Shown here: one piece after another, positions 25,194 through 33,970 of the stretch
Numbering within the stretch: the first letter of the stretch is position 1
Layout: the number at the start of each line of letters is the position of its first letter
Assembly (NCBI GenBank): GCA_938074445.1
Contig: CALJEK010000009.1
Span: forward strand, 1-41,051
DNA length: 41,051 nucleotides
Source of the DNA: Candidatus Kryptoniota bacterium
Lineage (GTDB): Bacteria; Bacteroidota; Ignavibacteria; Kryptoniales; Kryptoniaceae
Reading direction: 5' to 3'
Program-made: the position numbers and the translations under genes
Notes under the pieces: model-generated
The model's database searches: none
What the model was told of the DNA's origin: nothing
Seen by the model: only the letters and a program-made list of their open reading frames with translations

Positions 25194-27935
25194 CTACTCA
25201 AATCCAAGCGAAAACTGAAACATGGTTGGACCCCACAAAACTTCATTTCTTCCAATTTTCTTCAAAATAAAACTTTTACCTGCAATTATTCTCAACGCCC
25301 CTATTGGGGTATCAAAACCAAGTTCAATTCCTACCCCTTGCCTCAGATCTTTCCATCTCACCGCTTCAAGCTTTTCCCACCCGGCTCCAATATCGTAGCG
25401 CAAAGAGATAAAATTTTCAAATACAACTTTAAGCGGACTTTTAAATCTCGCCTCAAGTCCCCCCAAAATAACTTGCCTCCCATAAACTTCATCTTCCCTC
25501 ATCCCCGCAAAAGAATTTAATCCAGTTACTGAACCGATGAAAAATTGTTGAGATAAAGGGGTTGACTCATCACATAAGCCAAACAAAAACTTTAACTTTA
25601 AAACCCCATACTTAAAATAAGTGTTGTAATTCTCATATGAGAAGAAAATTTTTGAGTAAGAAACATCGGAACCAAAAAATTTTTGAGAGGTTTCATAATA
25701 AGCATTTAAGTAAACACCACGGTTTGGGAAATAGGCTTTATCCCTTGAATCAACCATTATATTCAACTGTAATTTTGCAAGCAAATTTTTTTCATCACTG
25801 AACCCAACCTTTGAAACATTTTTTACAACCGCCTTTTCAATCTGATACCTTAGCAATGTATTCCCAAGTCTTTCAAATTGTCCGCCCATTGATAGATCAA
25901 ACCCAACACGGTTGAACTCAATTTCACCTTCATTCCTCAGGGAAAATTCCCTCTCTCCGCGAGCCAATTCGTAAGTGTAAACCTTTCTTTTTGAAGCATA
26001 GATATTCAGTCCGTAAGTAAACATCGATTCGAGAAAACGATCGACTTTATATTCAAGCTTTAAAAGCGAATTTCTCATTCCGCCTTGAAGCGTCAAACCA
26101 AGCTCATCGTTAAGCCCGAATGTGTTTTCATTTCTAAAATCTGAGAAAAACTGACCCCCTCGTTCATTGTCAATTCTCATACCTATTCTCAAAAATTGAG
26201 AGAACGATTCTTGAAGATAAAGTTCAACCTTAACACTATCGTTAACTTCATAATCAAATCTTATTTGCGAAAAAAGATTTGTAGCCCACAGGTTTTGAAA
26301 TGTTTTTATGACTTTGCTTTCGGTTAACACTTCACCTTTTTTAAACATAACATCCCGAAGCACAACAAAATTTCTTGTCTTGTTATTCCCTCGAATCAGT
26401 ATGATAGAAACATACCCATCGCTTAAATAGATATTAACTTCGCCTGATAAACTATCAAATTCAAGCGCCTTAATTTTGACGAACGGATATCCAGAAGAAT
26501 GAAAAACGCCTAAAATTCCCCGCGAAATTTCATAAACTTCTCTCTCCGAAAAATAAATATTTCTCCTCGGATAAAAAATAAAACCTGAATCTCTAATTTC
26601 CACAGAGTCAAACATATCGCTCATAAATCTTGAGAAATCTATTCCAAAGTTCTGCATCGACTGAGGATAAACATTCACCCTCCTTACCTCAGGATTTAAC
26701 TTCGTCCAAATTATAATTTCGTCCATGTTCGAATTTTTACGAACTTCAATATCAATCTCCCCATATCCACCTTTAGATAACAACTTGCTCAAGGTCTTCG
26801 CAATTTCTTCATCGCTGATTTCATCTTTCCCCAAGATTGTTGAAACAACATCGGCAGGTAGACCATCACCGTAAATTTTCAGTTTATAATTTGAAAACTT
26901 TTGAGATTCACTGTCACTTAAAACAGCATACCTTGACTCTATAAGGGTTATTATTTCATCGATCTTTTCTTCTGCAATTTCTTCGCCTCTCTTTATTATT
27001 AAACTTGCTTTCTCGAAATCGGATGCATTTATGTTATCAAGTTCTGGTTTTAGAACTATGTCTGATTTTTCGAGCTGTACTTTATTCGAAAGTTGCATCA
27101 TTATTCCAACAATCTGGTCGGCTGTGTTCCACGGCAGTTGAATATCGGTAGGGTTTCGCAGTGGACTTGTCGCATCGACAGTTATAACAACATCACAGCC
27201 AAGATTCCTTGCCACATCAGCAGGAATATTGGAAATTAATCCTCCATCCACGAGGACAAGTGAATCTAAGAAAACGGGCTGAAAAGCAAGCGGAATAGTT
27301 GAGCTTGCCCTGACAGCGTAAACGAGGTTCCCCTTTGAGAAAATAATTCTCTGACCACTTACGAGATCAGTTGCGACTGAATAAAATTTTGGTTTTAACT
27401 CTTCATAATTTGTCACGTAATGGAATGGTGCTTTGAAAAAAATTTTTAAAAGGGATTCAGTCATAACTTGACCTGAACTTACATACGCGGGGATAAGCGG
27501 TTTAAGACCTTTGAATCTAAAGTAGATAAAACTTTTCTCGATCAAATATTTTTTCTCAAGGAACAAATTTGCCCTATCTTCCCTTTCCCCAAGTGTAAGA
27601 ACATCAGCCCAATTCGTTGAGGTTGCTATTTTTTCAATTTCCTCCGCTTTAAGTCCAGCGCAGTATAAACCACCGACTATGCTACCCATACTTGTCCCAA
27701 CTATACAATCGATAGGGATGTTGTGTTTCTCAAATACTTTTAAAACCCCAATATGACTAAGTCCCCTGGCACCCCCACCACTTAATACAAGCGCAACCTT
27801 GGGGCGTTTAACTTTGTAATTCACTATTTTGATACTTCCAGTATCGTCATAAAATTTTATCTGCAAGCTTTGCTGAGAATTTGCAACGACACTCAAAAGC
27901 AAGATGAAAGACAAAATTTGAAATATTTTCCTCAT
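25194..27935 (-). CDS. Patatin-like phospholipase fused to POTRA and Omp85 barrel
   Basis: A 913-residue outer-membrane protein with signal peptide MRKIFQILSFILLLSVVANS. The patatin domain (about 45-300) has the oxyanion loop GGGARG (53-58), the nucleophile GTSMGS (Ser82) and the dyad Asp230 in VDGGLISN, so it looks catalytically complete. POTRA-like repeats follow (about 350-570). The C-terminal roughly 340 residues are a beta-barrel of the Omp85/BamA surface-antigen type, ending in aromatic Phe (FQFSLGFE). PlpD-like (type Vd) proteins have this architecture with the patatin part exported; Bacteroidota homologues are common. The lipid substrate is unknown. It is preceded by a hairpin terminator of the aldolase gene and is followed by hflX. 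Confidence 0.92.
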   Translation of the reverse strand: MRKIFQILSFILLLSVVANSQQSLQIKFYDDTGSIKIVNYKVKRPKVALVLSGGGARGLSHIGVLKVFEKHNIPIDCIVGTSMGSIVGGLYCAGLKAEEIEKIATSTNWADVLTLGEREDRANLFLEKKYLIEKSFIYFRFKGLKPLIPAYVSSGQVMTESLLKIFFKAPFHYVTNYEELKPKFYSVATDLVSGQRIIFSKGNLVYAVRASSTIPLAFQPVFLDSLVLVDGGLISNIPADVARNLGCDVVITVDATSPLRNPTDIQLPWNTADQIVGIMMQLSNKVQLEKSDIVLKPELDNINASDFEKASLIIKRGEEIAEEKIDEIITLIESRYAVLSDSESQKFSNYKLKIYGDGLPADVVSTILGKDEISDEEIAKTLSKLLSKGGYGEIDIEVRKNSNMDEIIIWTKLNPEVRRVNVYPQSMQNFGIDFSRFMSDMFDSVEIRDSGFIFYPRRNIYFSEREVYEISRGILGVFHSSGYPFVKIKALEFDSLSGEVNIYLSDGYVSIILIRGNNKTRNFVVLRDVMFKKGEVLTESKVIKTFQNLWATNLFSQIRFDYEVNDSVKVELYLQESFSQFLRIGMRIDNERGGQFFSDFRNENTFGLNDELGLTLQGGMRNSLLKLEYKVDRFLESMFTYGLNIYASKRKVYTYELARGEREFSLRNEGEIEFNRVGFDLSMGGQFERLGNTLLRYQIEKAVVKNVSKVGFSDEKNLLAKLQLNIMVDSRDKAYFPNRGVYLNAYYETSQKFFGSDVSYSKIFFSYENYNTYFKYGVLKLKFLFGLCDESTPLSQQFFIGSVTGLNSFAGMREDEVYGRQVILGGLEARFKSPLKVVFENFISLRYDIGAGWEKLEAVRWKDLRQGVGIELGFDTPIGALRIIAGKSFILKKIGRNEVLWGPTMFQFSLGFE

Positions 27936-27972
27936 TCTATTCAGAATATCAAGTGAAACTTTGAAATTTTAA

Positions 27973-27992
27973 CCCCCTGCAAATGCAGGGGG
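27973..27992 (-). terminator. Hairpin terminator after the aldolase gene
   Basis: CCCCCTGC, four loop bases, then GCAGGGGG form a perfect 8-bp stem just past the aldolase stop at 28031. On the minus strand the stem is followed by TTAAAATTT, a weak U-tract, so termination is likely but perhaps partial, leaving read-through into patatin. Confidence 0.6.
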
Positions 27993-28030
27993 AGCAAAAA
28001 GCGAGGACAAACTTCACATAGAAATGCTAA

Positions 28031-29371
28031 TCAAACCTTCACATATTTTCTTACCAAGTCGTAAGTATCAACGACATTCAATTTTTGCAGCAGCAGGCTG
28101 AATTTATTCTCAAGCGAATTACCTATTTCATCCCTAAGCGATTTCGGCAAGTCCCAAAATTCTTTTTTAAACGGTCCAAATCCCTTTTTCCTTGTTTTAT
28201 AAATAAATTGTTCCTCGGTATCTCCTTGTTTCCATTCATCTTTAAACTCTTTTTTAAGAAATTCATAAACTTCGTTTTTGAAATCGTCCGGAAGCATTGA
28301 ATAAATCATATTCTGGAACTCTGTCGCAAGATGAATCTCTGCGGTTCCAACCTCTGGGAATTTATCGAATAGTTCTTCAGGTAAAGTTGAGGCACCGTGT
28401 TGGACCGCACCTGACAAGCCATATTCTTTACGAGCGATTTCAGAAAGCACGCGCAAGGTTTCAAAATCGATTTTAACTTTTGCGATTGTTCCATCAGGTA
28501 ATGGGACTCCACCATGCGTTGTCCCAGTTTGAACGCTTATTTTGCTTATCCCTTTGTAATTCCCCTTTTCTGAAAGAAGTTTGAGATATCCAGCCATATA
28601 TGCTCTTAATTCCTCTGGGGTGCTATTTTTACCGCCAACCTCACCGATTTCACCGCCAACTGAAATTTCTATTCCTTCAGGTTGAAGTTTTCTTATATAT
28701 TCCGTCATCTCTGCAGCGACTTCATAGTTCGGTCTCTGCTGTTCATCAAGGGTTGGCTTGCTTAAATCAACAAGGGTTGAACTATCGATATCAATATTGT
28801 AGAAATCAGCCTCTATTTCCTCTTTTACAAGAGCTTTTAGCGAATTAATTTCTTTTTCTGGGTCTTCAGCATATTTTTTGGCGCTTACTTGAACATGGTC
28901 ACCTTGAATAAAAACAGGTCCTTGATATCCTTCCTTTATACAAGCAGAAAGAACACAGGCGGTATACTCACTTGGTCTTTGGAAAGTGTAACCAATTTCT
29001 GATTTAGCAATTTCAAAAATAAATGCACCGACATTATGTTTTTTAACTGCCCTTACATAAGCCCTTGCCACATCGTAGGTCAAACCTCGAATGTTAACCG
29101 CTGGAACGGTAAACCCACCAACCTCTCCTCTTCCCATAGCCTCGTAAAAACTTTGTATAGAAGCAGGGATTACACCCAATTTTCTAGCTATCTTGCGAAT
29201 GAGATTGCGTATTTCCATCTTCAAATTTTCATCAGGATTAAAAACAGCGTTATAGACGAGTTCATCGATAACTTTATCTCTAAGCTTAGCGGGATCAATC
29301 ACATTAACATCGCCATCAAATTCAACGACACCGACAAGATAATTCTTTAATTCCACTGAATCCTTGAACAT
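28031..29371 (-). CDS. Class II bisphosphate aldolase with long N-terminal extension
   Basis: A 446-residue metal-dependent aldolase; usual class II fructose- or tagatose-bisphosphate aldolases have 285-350. Residues about 1-75 form an extension with no relation to the barrel. The barrel then begins FTVPAVNIRGL and carries the zinc and catalytic motif FIQGDHV (Asp, His), GGEIGEVGGKNST, QTGTTHGG and VQHGAST, which supply the other metal and phosphate contacts. It would cleave or make a ketose-1,6-bisphosphate in the cytoplasm. The preference (fructose, tagatose or other) is not readable. The C-terminal 100 residues are also longer than usual. A strong AAGGAGGTG lies 5 bp before ATG 29371. It is a monocistronic unit with its own terminator. 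Confidence 0.85.
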   Translation of the reverse strand: MFKDSVELKNYLVGVVEFDGDVNVIDPAKLRDKVIDELVYNAVFNPDENLKMEIRNLIRKIARKLGVIPASIQSFYEAMGRGEVGGFTVPAVNIRGLTYDVARAYVRAVKKHNVGAFIFEIAKSEIGYTFQRPSEYTACVLSACIKEGYQGPVFIQGDHVQVSAKKYAEDPEKEINSLKALVKEEIEADFYNIDIDSSTLVDLSKPTLDEQQRPNYEVAAEMTEYIRKLQPEGIEISVGGEIGEVGGKNSTPEELRAYMAGYLKLLSEKGNYKGISKISVQTGTTHGGVPLPDGTIAKVKIDFETLRVLSEIARKEYGLSGAVQHGASTLPEELFDKFPEVGTAEIHLATEFQNMIYSMLPDDFKNEVYEFLKKEFKDEWKQGDTEEQFIYKTRKKGFGPFKKEFWDLPKSLRDEIGNSLENKFSLLLQKLNVVDTYDLVRKYVKV

Positions 29372-29652
29372 AATAACACCTCCTTTTTAAGGTTTTTGTT
29401 TTTTGGCTTTTTTTGCTTAAATTTACACTGAAGAATTTAAAAATTATCGAGTTTTTAAGCAAACTTTTACCATCACACTATGCTTAAAACAAAACCAAAC
29501 GAACCCGCAGGTCTAACTCCGAAAGACTACAAAACTTAGTGTTCTCCCATCGATAGTTCAAATTATCCCCTTCTGAGTCAATCTTAAATTGCCATTTTTT
29601 AACCACTGCCTTTTGCCGTCAAATTAAAATAAAAACATTTTATGGAGGTTTC
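29372..29652. other. Divergent intergenic region, 281 bp
   Basis: This lies between the minus-strand aldolase and the plus-strand P-loop gene. It should hold promoters for both and contains the strong Shine-Dalgarno sites AAGGAGGTG (29377-29385, minus) and GGAGG before 29653. I see no riboswitch, tRNA or open frame. No consensus -10/-35 pair stands out. Confidence 0.5.
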
Positions 29653-31005
29653 ATGGATAGGAAAAGAGTAATAATTATGGGCGCAGCTGGAAGAGATTTT
29701 CACAATTTTAACATGTATTATCGGGACAATGAAAACTATGAAGTTGTTGCCTTCACCGCCACACAAATACCAAATATTGAAAATAGAAAGTACCCACCCG
29801 AACTGGCTGGTAAACTTTACCCCAAAGGGATACCAATTTATCCCGAGGAAAAACTTGAAGAACTTATAAAAAAATTTAAAATCGATGAAGTTGTCTTCTC
29901 ATATTCAGATGTTTCTCATCAGTATGTTATGGAAAGAGCATCAAGAGTGATCTCATCTGGCGCAAGTTTTAGGCTTTTGGGGCTTGATCAAACGATGCTT
30001 AAAAGCAAAGTTCCAGTGGTTGCAGTGGTGGCTGTAAGAACAGGGTGTGGTAAAAGTCAAACTTCGAGGAAAGTTGCAAAACTATTAAGGGAAATGGGAT
30101 TAAAAGTTGTAGTGGTAAGGCATCCAATGCCTTATGGTGACCTCAGAAAACAGGTCGTTCAAAGGTTTGCTTCTATTGAGGATATGCACAGGCAAAATTG
30201 CACCATAGAAGAAATGGAGGAATACGAACCTCATATAATAAATGGTGGAGTTGTCTACGCTGGGGTTGACTATGAAAAAATACTTCGCGAAGCGGAAAAA
30301 GAAGCCGATGTAATAATTTGGGATGGCGGAAACAACGATATGCCGTTTTTCAAACCTGATTTAACAATTGTCGTCACTGATCCACACAGACCTGGACATG
30401 AATTGACATACTATCCCGGCAGTTCAAATCTTAGGATCGCCGATGTCGTCGTAATAAACAAAGTTGATTCCGCGAATCCTGAAGATGTTGAAACTGTAAG
30501 AAACAACATAAAAGACGTAAATCCGAAAGCACTCATAGTTGAAGCTGCTTCACCAATTTTTGTCGAAGATGGTTCTTTAATCCGTGGTAAGAGAGCCCTT
30601 GCGGTTGAGGATGGTCCAACACTCACCCATGGTGAAATGTCTTACGGTGCTGCTGTTCTAGCTGCGAAAAAGTTCGGAGCAAAAGAACTCGTCGACCCTC
30701 GCGACTACGCTGTCGGCTCGATTAAGGAAACATTTGAAAAGTACCCACAAATAAAGAATCTTCTGCCAGCTGTGGGATACGGGAAAGAACAGATAAAAGA
30801 ACTTGAAAAAACGATAAACAAAACACCCGCTGACATTGTGATAATTGGAACGCCTATCGACTTAAGGCGCGTGCTAAAGCTTAACAAGCCAAGCGTGCGC
30901 GTTAAATACGAATTGCAAGAGATCGGAAAACCAGACCTCGTAGATATATTAACAGATTTCGTGAAATCAAAAAGGTTAAATAAAAACAAAAAACAAGAAA
31001 ATTAA
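29653..31005 (+). CDS. Cyclic 2,3-diphosphoglycerate synthetase-like P-loop protein (COG2403-type)
   Basis: A 450-residue cytoplasmic protein. The N-terminal Rossmann-like part has IIMGAAGRDFHNFN. The P-loop-like motif reads VRTGCGKSQTSR (Gly131-Ser135), whose first position is Val rather than Gly or Ala. WDGGNNDMPFFKPDL and INKVDSA follow, as in GTPase or kinase-type P-loop enzymes. The closest family I know is the archaeal cyclic 2,3-diphosphoglycerate synthetase and its uncharacterised bacterial relatives. Here it heads an operon with argF (TAATG overlap), arcC and pyrB, so a role in carbamoyl-phosphate or acyl-phosphate metabolism is as likely as making cDPG (inference). GGAGG lies before ATG 29653. 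Confidence 0.72.
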   Translation: MDRKRVIIMGAAGRDFHNFNMYYRDNENYEVVAFTATQIPNIENRKYPPELAGKLYPKGIPIYPEEKLEELIKKFKIDEVVFSYSDVSHQYVMERASRVISSGASFRLLGLDQTMLKSKVPVVAVVAVRTGCGKSQTSRKVAKLLREMGLKVVVVRHPMPYGDLRKQVVQRFASIEDMHRQNCTIEEMEEYEPHIINGGVVYAGVDYEKILREAEKEADVIIWDGGNNDMPFFKPDLTIVVTDPHRPGHELTYYPGSSNLRIADVVVINKVDSANPEDVETVRNNIKDVNPKALIVEAASPIFVEDGSLIRGKRALAVEDGPTLTHGEMSYGAAVLAAKKFGAKELVDPRDYAVGSIKETFEKYPQIKNLLPAVGYGKEQIKELEKTINKTPADIVIIGTPIDLRRVLKLNKPSVRVKYELQEIGKPDLVDILTDFVKSKRLNKNKKQEN

Positions 31006-31931
31006 TGCGCAACAAAGATTTTATTTCGATCCATGATTTAAGTGTTGACGAAGTTCATCAAATTTTCGAACTCACAAAAGAAATGAAATCAAATCCCAAA
31101 AAGTTTTCAAAATCTTTGGAAGGCAAGATACTTGCACTTATTTTTGAAAAGCCATCTTTGAGAACAAGAGTTAGTTTTGAAGTTGGGATAAGACAATTAG
31201 GTGGAGATGCCATTTATCTTTCGCCTTCGGACATCCAAATGGGAAAAAGGGAATCTGTTTACGATGTCGGCAAAACCCTTGAAAGAATGGTGGATGGAAT
31301 AATGATAAGGACATTTGGACATAATATCGTCCTTGAACTTGCAAGAGCCGTTAAAATTCCAGTAATAAACGGTTTGACAGATTTACTACACCCATGTCAA
31401 GCGATGGCTGATTACTTTACAATATTTGAGAAGAAAGGGGAACTCAAAAATTTAAAGGTTGTATTCATCGGCGATGGCAATAATGTTTGTCACTCTTTAA
31501 TGTTTGGCGCAGCAAAGCTCGGTGTTAATTTCTGGGTTGCTACTCCAAAAGGTTATGAACCAAAGAAAGAAATCTATGATCTTGCCATTGAAGACGCAAA
31601 ACAAACAGGAGCAAAGATAACTATAGTAAACGATCCCAATGAGGCAATAAAAGACGCAGATGTTGTTTACACAGATGTATGGGCAAGCATGGGACAAGAA
31701 AGCGAAGCGGAATTGCGCAGGAAAATTTTCCAACCGTATCAAGTAAATAAAGAATTATTTTCAAAGGCAAAACCGGATGCACTTTTTATGCACTGCCTGC
31801 CAGCTCACCGTGGTGAAGAAGTAACAAACGATGTCATCGACTCGCCGAATAGCGTTGTTTTTGATGAAGCGGAAAATCGTCTCCATGTTCAAAAAGCTAT
31901 AATGTATGAGCTAATGCGCGACAAGGCATAA
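31005..31931 (+). CDS. argF: Ornithine carbamoyltransferase
   Basis: A 308-residue transcarbamoylase that joins carbamoyl phosphate and ornithine to citrulline. The carbamoyl-phosphate motif is KPSLRTRVSFE, then HPCQAMADYFT, then DVWASMGQESE (ornithine loop with the SMG motif) and HCLPAHRGEEV. The HCLP Cys and the SMG loop favour ornithine over aspartate or other substrates. The start codon overlaps the stop of the P-loop gene by one base. Carbamate kinase and aspartate carbamoyltransferase follow, so three genes use the same labile intermediate. Confidence 0.94.
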   Translation: MRNKDFISIHDLSVDEVHQIFELTKEMKSNPKKFSKSLEGKILALIFEKPSLRTRVSFEVGIRQLGGDAIYLSPSDIQMGKRESVYDVGKTLERMVDGIMIRTFGHNIVLELARAVKIPVINGLTDLLHPCQAMADYFTIFEKKGELKNLKVVFIGDGNNVCHSLMFGAAKLGVNFWVATPKGYEPKKEIYDLAIEDAKQTGAKITIVNDPNEAIKDADVVYTDVWASMGQESEAELRRKIFQPYQVNKELFSKAKPDALFMHCLPAHRGEEVTNDVIDSPNSVVFDEAENRLHVQKAIMYELMRDKA

Positions 31932-31960
31932 GCATTTAAAATTAACCTTACTCATCTCGA

Positions 31961-32908
31961 ATGAAAACAGCGTTACTTGCCATAGGCGGAAATTCACTTA
32001 TAAGAGCAGGTCAAAGAGGAACAATTGAAGAACAATTTGAAAACGCACAAAAAACAGCCGAGTACATTGCGCAGTTGATAAAAATGGGCTTTAATCTCGT
32101 TATAACTCATGGCAATGGTCCACAGGTTGGAGCGCAATTGATAAGGTCTGAAATTGCATCAGGACAAGTTTACACAATGCCACTTGACGTATGTGTAGCC
32201 TCAACTCAAGGCGAAATTGGATATATACTTCAAAATTCAATTCAAAAAGCCCTTTGGAAAAATGGAATTAAAAACCCCGTGGTCACAATTATAACTCAAG
32301 TTGTCGTAAGTGAAAATGACCCCGCATTTAAAAAACCAACTAAGCCTGTCGGACCATTTTACACGAAAGAAGAAGCCGAAAAGAAAAAACAACTTGGTTG
32401 GGAGATAATTGAAGATGCTGGCAGAGGTTACAGAAGGGTTGTGCCATCCCCAAAGCCTATCGATATAATCGAAAAGGAGGCGATAAAGCAATGCTTAAAC
32501 AACGAGATGATAGTCATCGCTGTCGGGGGTGGTGGAATCCCAGTGATTAAAAAAAATGATGAATACATTGGCGTTGAAGCGGTGATCGATAAGGACAGAG
32601 CCTCGGCAGTTTTGGCGAAATATCTTGAAGTTGATTATTTTATTATATCAACTGACACTGACAAAGTTTATTTGAATTATAAAAAGCCGAATCAAAAACC
32701 GCTTGAGATCGTCAATCTTGAAGAGATTAAGAAATTTTATGAGGAAGGACATTTTCCACCGGGAAGCATGGGACCAAAAATCGAAGCGGTAATTGATTTT
32801 ATAGAGAATGGTGGAAAGTGTGCAATTATAACATCTCCTGAAAACTTAAAAGAAGCAGTTTTTGGAAATGCCGGAACGAAAATTGTTAAATCAACAAACT
32901 TAAGTTGA
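31961..32908 (+). CDS. arcC: Carbamate kinase
   Basis: A 315-residue amino-acid-kinase-fold enzyme. LLAIGGNSLI, VITHGNGPQVG, VAVGGGGIPV and FIISTDTDKVYLN are the family motifs, and PPGSMGPKIEA near the C-terminus is typical of carbamate kinase. It interconverts ATP, carbamate and carbamoyl phosphate. Placed between two transcarbamoylases it could supply carbamoyl phosphate or recover ATP from citrulline breakdown. The direction cannot be read from sequence; no arginine deiminase is in the window. It starts 29 bp after argF. Confidence 0.95.
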   Translation: MKTALLAIGGNSLIRAGQRGTIEEQFENAQKTAEYIAQLIKMGFNLVITHGNGPQVGAQLIRSEIASGQVYTMPLDVCVASTQGEIGYILQNSIQKALWKNGIKNPVVTIITQVVVSENDPAFKKPTKPVGPFYTKEEAEKKKQLGWEIIEDAGRGYRRVVPSPKPIDIIEKEAIKQCLNNEMIVIAVGGGGIPVIKKNDEYIGVEAVIDKDRASAVLAKYLEVDYFIISTDTDKVYLNYKKPNQKPLEIVNLEEIKKFYEEGHFPPGSMGPKIEAVIDFIENGGKCAIITSPENLKEAVFGNAGTKIVKSTNLS

Positions 32909-32918
32909 TAGATTCAAA

Positions 32919-33842
32919 ATGACCAAATTACAGCATGTAATTGAGGCACAGCAATTTACATTACCATTGATCAATGAACTCTTTCAAACCGCTGACCAAA
33001 TGGAAAAAATCCTTGAGCGTGGTGGAACACTTGATTATCAAAACAAAATAATGGCTTCACTTTTTTATGCTCCTTCAACGAGGACGAGATTTTCTTTCGA
33101 ATCAGCGATGTATAGGTTAGGCGGAAAGGTAATTTCAACCGAACAAGCACATCTTTTCTCATCTGTCATCGGCGGTGAAACGCTTGAAGACACAGTAAGG
33201 GTTGTGGCGAACTTCTGCGATGTGATAGTTATAAGACACACCGAAGTTGGAGCAGCCAAAAGGGCTTCGCTTGTCTCATCAGTGCCTGTAATCAACGCTG
33301 GCGATGGTAAAGGTGGGCAACACCCGACACAGGCATTGCTTGATTTATACACAATCTACAAAGAGCTTGGATACATTGATGGTTTGAAAATTGCTTTCGT
33401 TGGAGACCTTGAACAAGGACGTACAGTCAGATCTCTTGCTTACTTGCTTGGTAAATTTGAAAGAGTTATGCTTTACTTCATCGCCCCAGATTTTTTGCAA
33501 ATAAGGGAAGATATTCAAGACTATTTAACAAGACATAATGTATGGTTCACACTTGAAAGCGATTTAAACAAAGTCATCTCCGAAATTGATGTTATTTATG
33601 TTACTCGAATCGAGAAGGAAAGATTTGCAGACAAGGCTGATATTTACGATGAAACCGTCAAAAAATATTTCATTGATAAAGACCTCATTTCAAAGATGAA
33701 GCAAAAATCAATAATTATGCATCCACTCCCACGATTAAACGAGATTGCTCCAGATGTTGACCACGATCCAAGAGCTGCTTACTTCAAGCAAATTCGGAAT
33801 GGACTTCTGATAAGAATGGCTCTTTTAACAATGCTTCTTTAA
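32919..33842 (+). CDS. pyrB: Aspartate carbamoyltransferase catalytic chain
   Basis: A 307-residue transcarbamoylase for the first committed step of pyrimidine synthesis. Motifs are YAPSTRTRFSFESAM, HPTQALLDLYTIY, TRIEKERF and HPLPRLNEIAPDVD, as in ATCase PyrB, where HPLPR replaces the HCLP of argF. The C-terminus ends in RNGLLIRMALL. It starts 10 bp after arcC and is probably the last gene of the operon. No regulatory chain pyrI is in the window, and I see no convincing terminator hairpin after it. Confidence 0.94.
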   Translation: MTKLQHVIEAQQFTLPLINELFQTADQMEKILERGGTLDYQNKIMASLFYAPSTRTRFSFESAMYRLGGKVISTEQAHLFSSVIGGETLEDTVRVVANFCDVIVIRHTEVGAAKRASLVSSVPVINAGDGKGGQHPTQALLDLYTIYKELGYIDGLKIAFVGDLEQGRTVRSLAYLLGKFERVMLYFIAPDFLQIREDIQDYLTRHNVWFTLESDLNKVISEIDVIYVTRIEKERFADKADIYDETVKKYFIDKDLISKMKQKSIIMHPLPRLNEIAPDVDHDPRAAYFKQIRNGLLIRMALLTMLL

Positions 33843-33900
33843 ACTTTTCACTTTGCCAGGGGGAATTAAATTTTCTACATTTCCTTGAGGGATGAAATTT

Positions 33901-33927
33901 TTGCAAATGATTAATTTTTTGTATAAT
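33901..33927 (+). promoter_or_regulatory. Candidate promoter for metE
   Basis: TTGCAA and TATAAT with a 15-bp spacer (TATAAT at 33922-33927) lie 44 bp before the metE ATG. The spacer is short, but TATAAT is perfect. The 128-bp gap between pyrB and metE contains no recognisable SAM or cobalamin riboswitch. Confidence 0.45.
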
Positions 33928-33970
33928 TGAAACAAGCAAAATTTTAAACCAAAACAAAGAGGTTCAGGTA

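Noticed and set aside
29520..29590. Possible tRNA in the divergent region because of a GTTCAAAT loop with a 4-bp stem
   Set aside because: No matching 7-bp acceptor stem, D-arm or anticodon arm can be folded around it.
33843..33970. Possible SAM or cobalamin riboswitch ahead of metE
   Set aside because: The gap is only 128 bp, contains a plausible promoter near its end, and shows no conserved riboswitch core or terminator hairpin.
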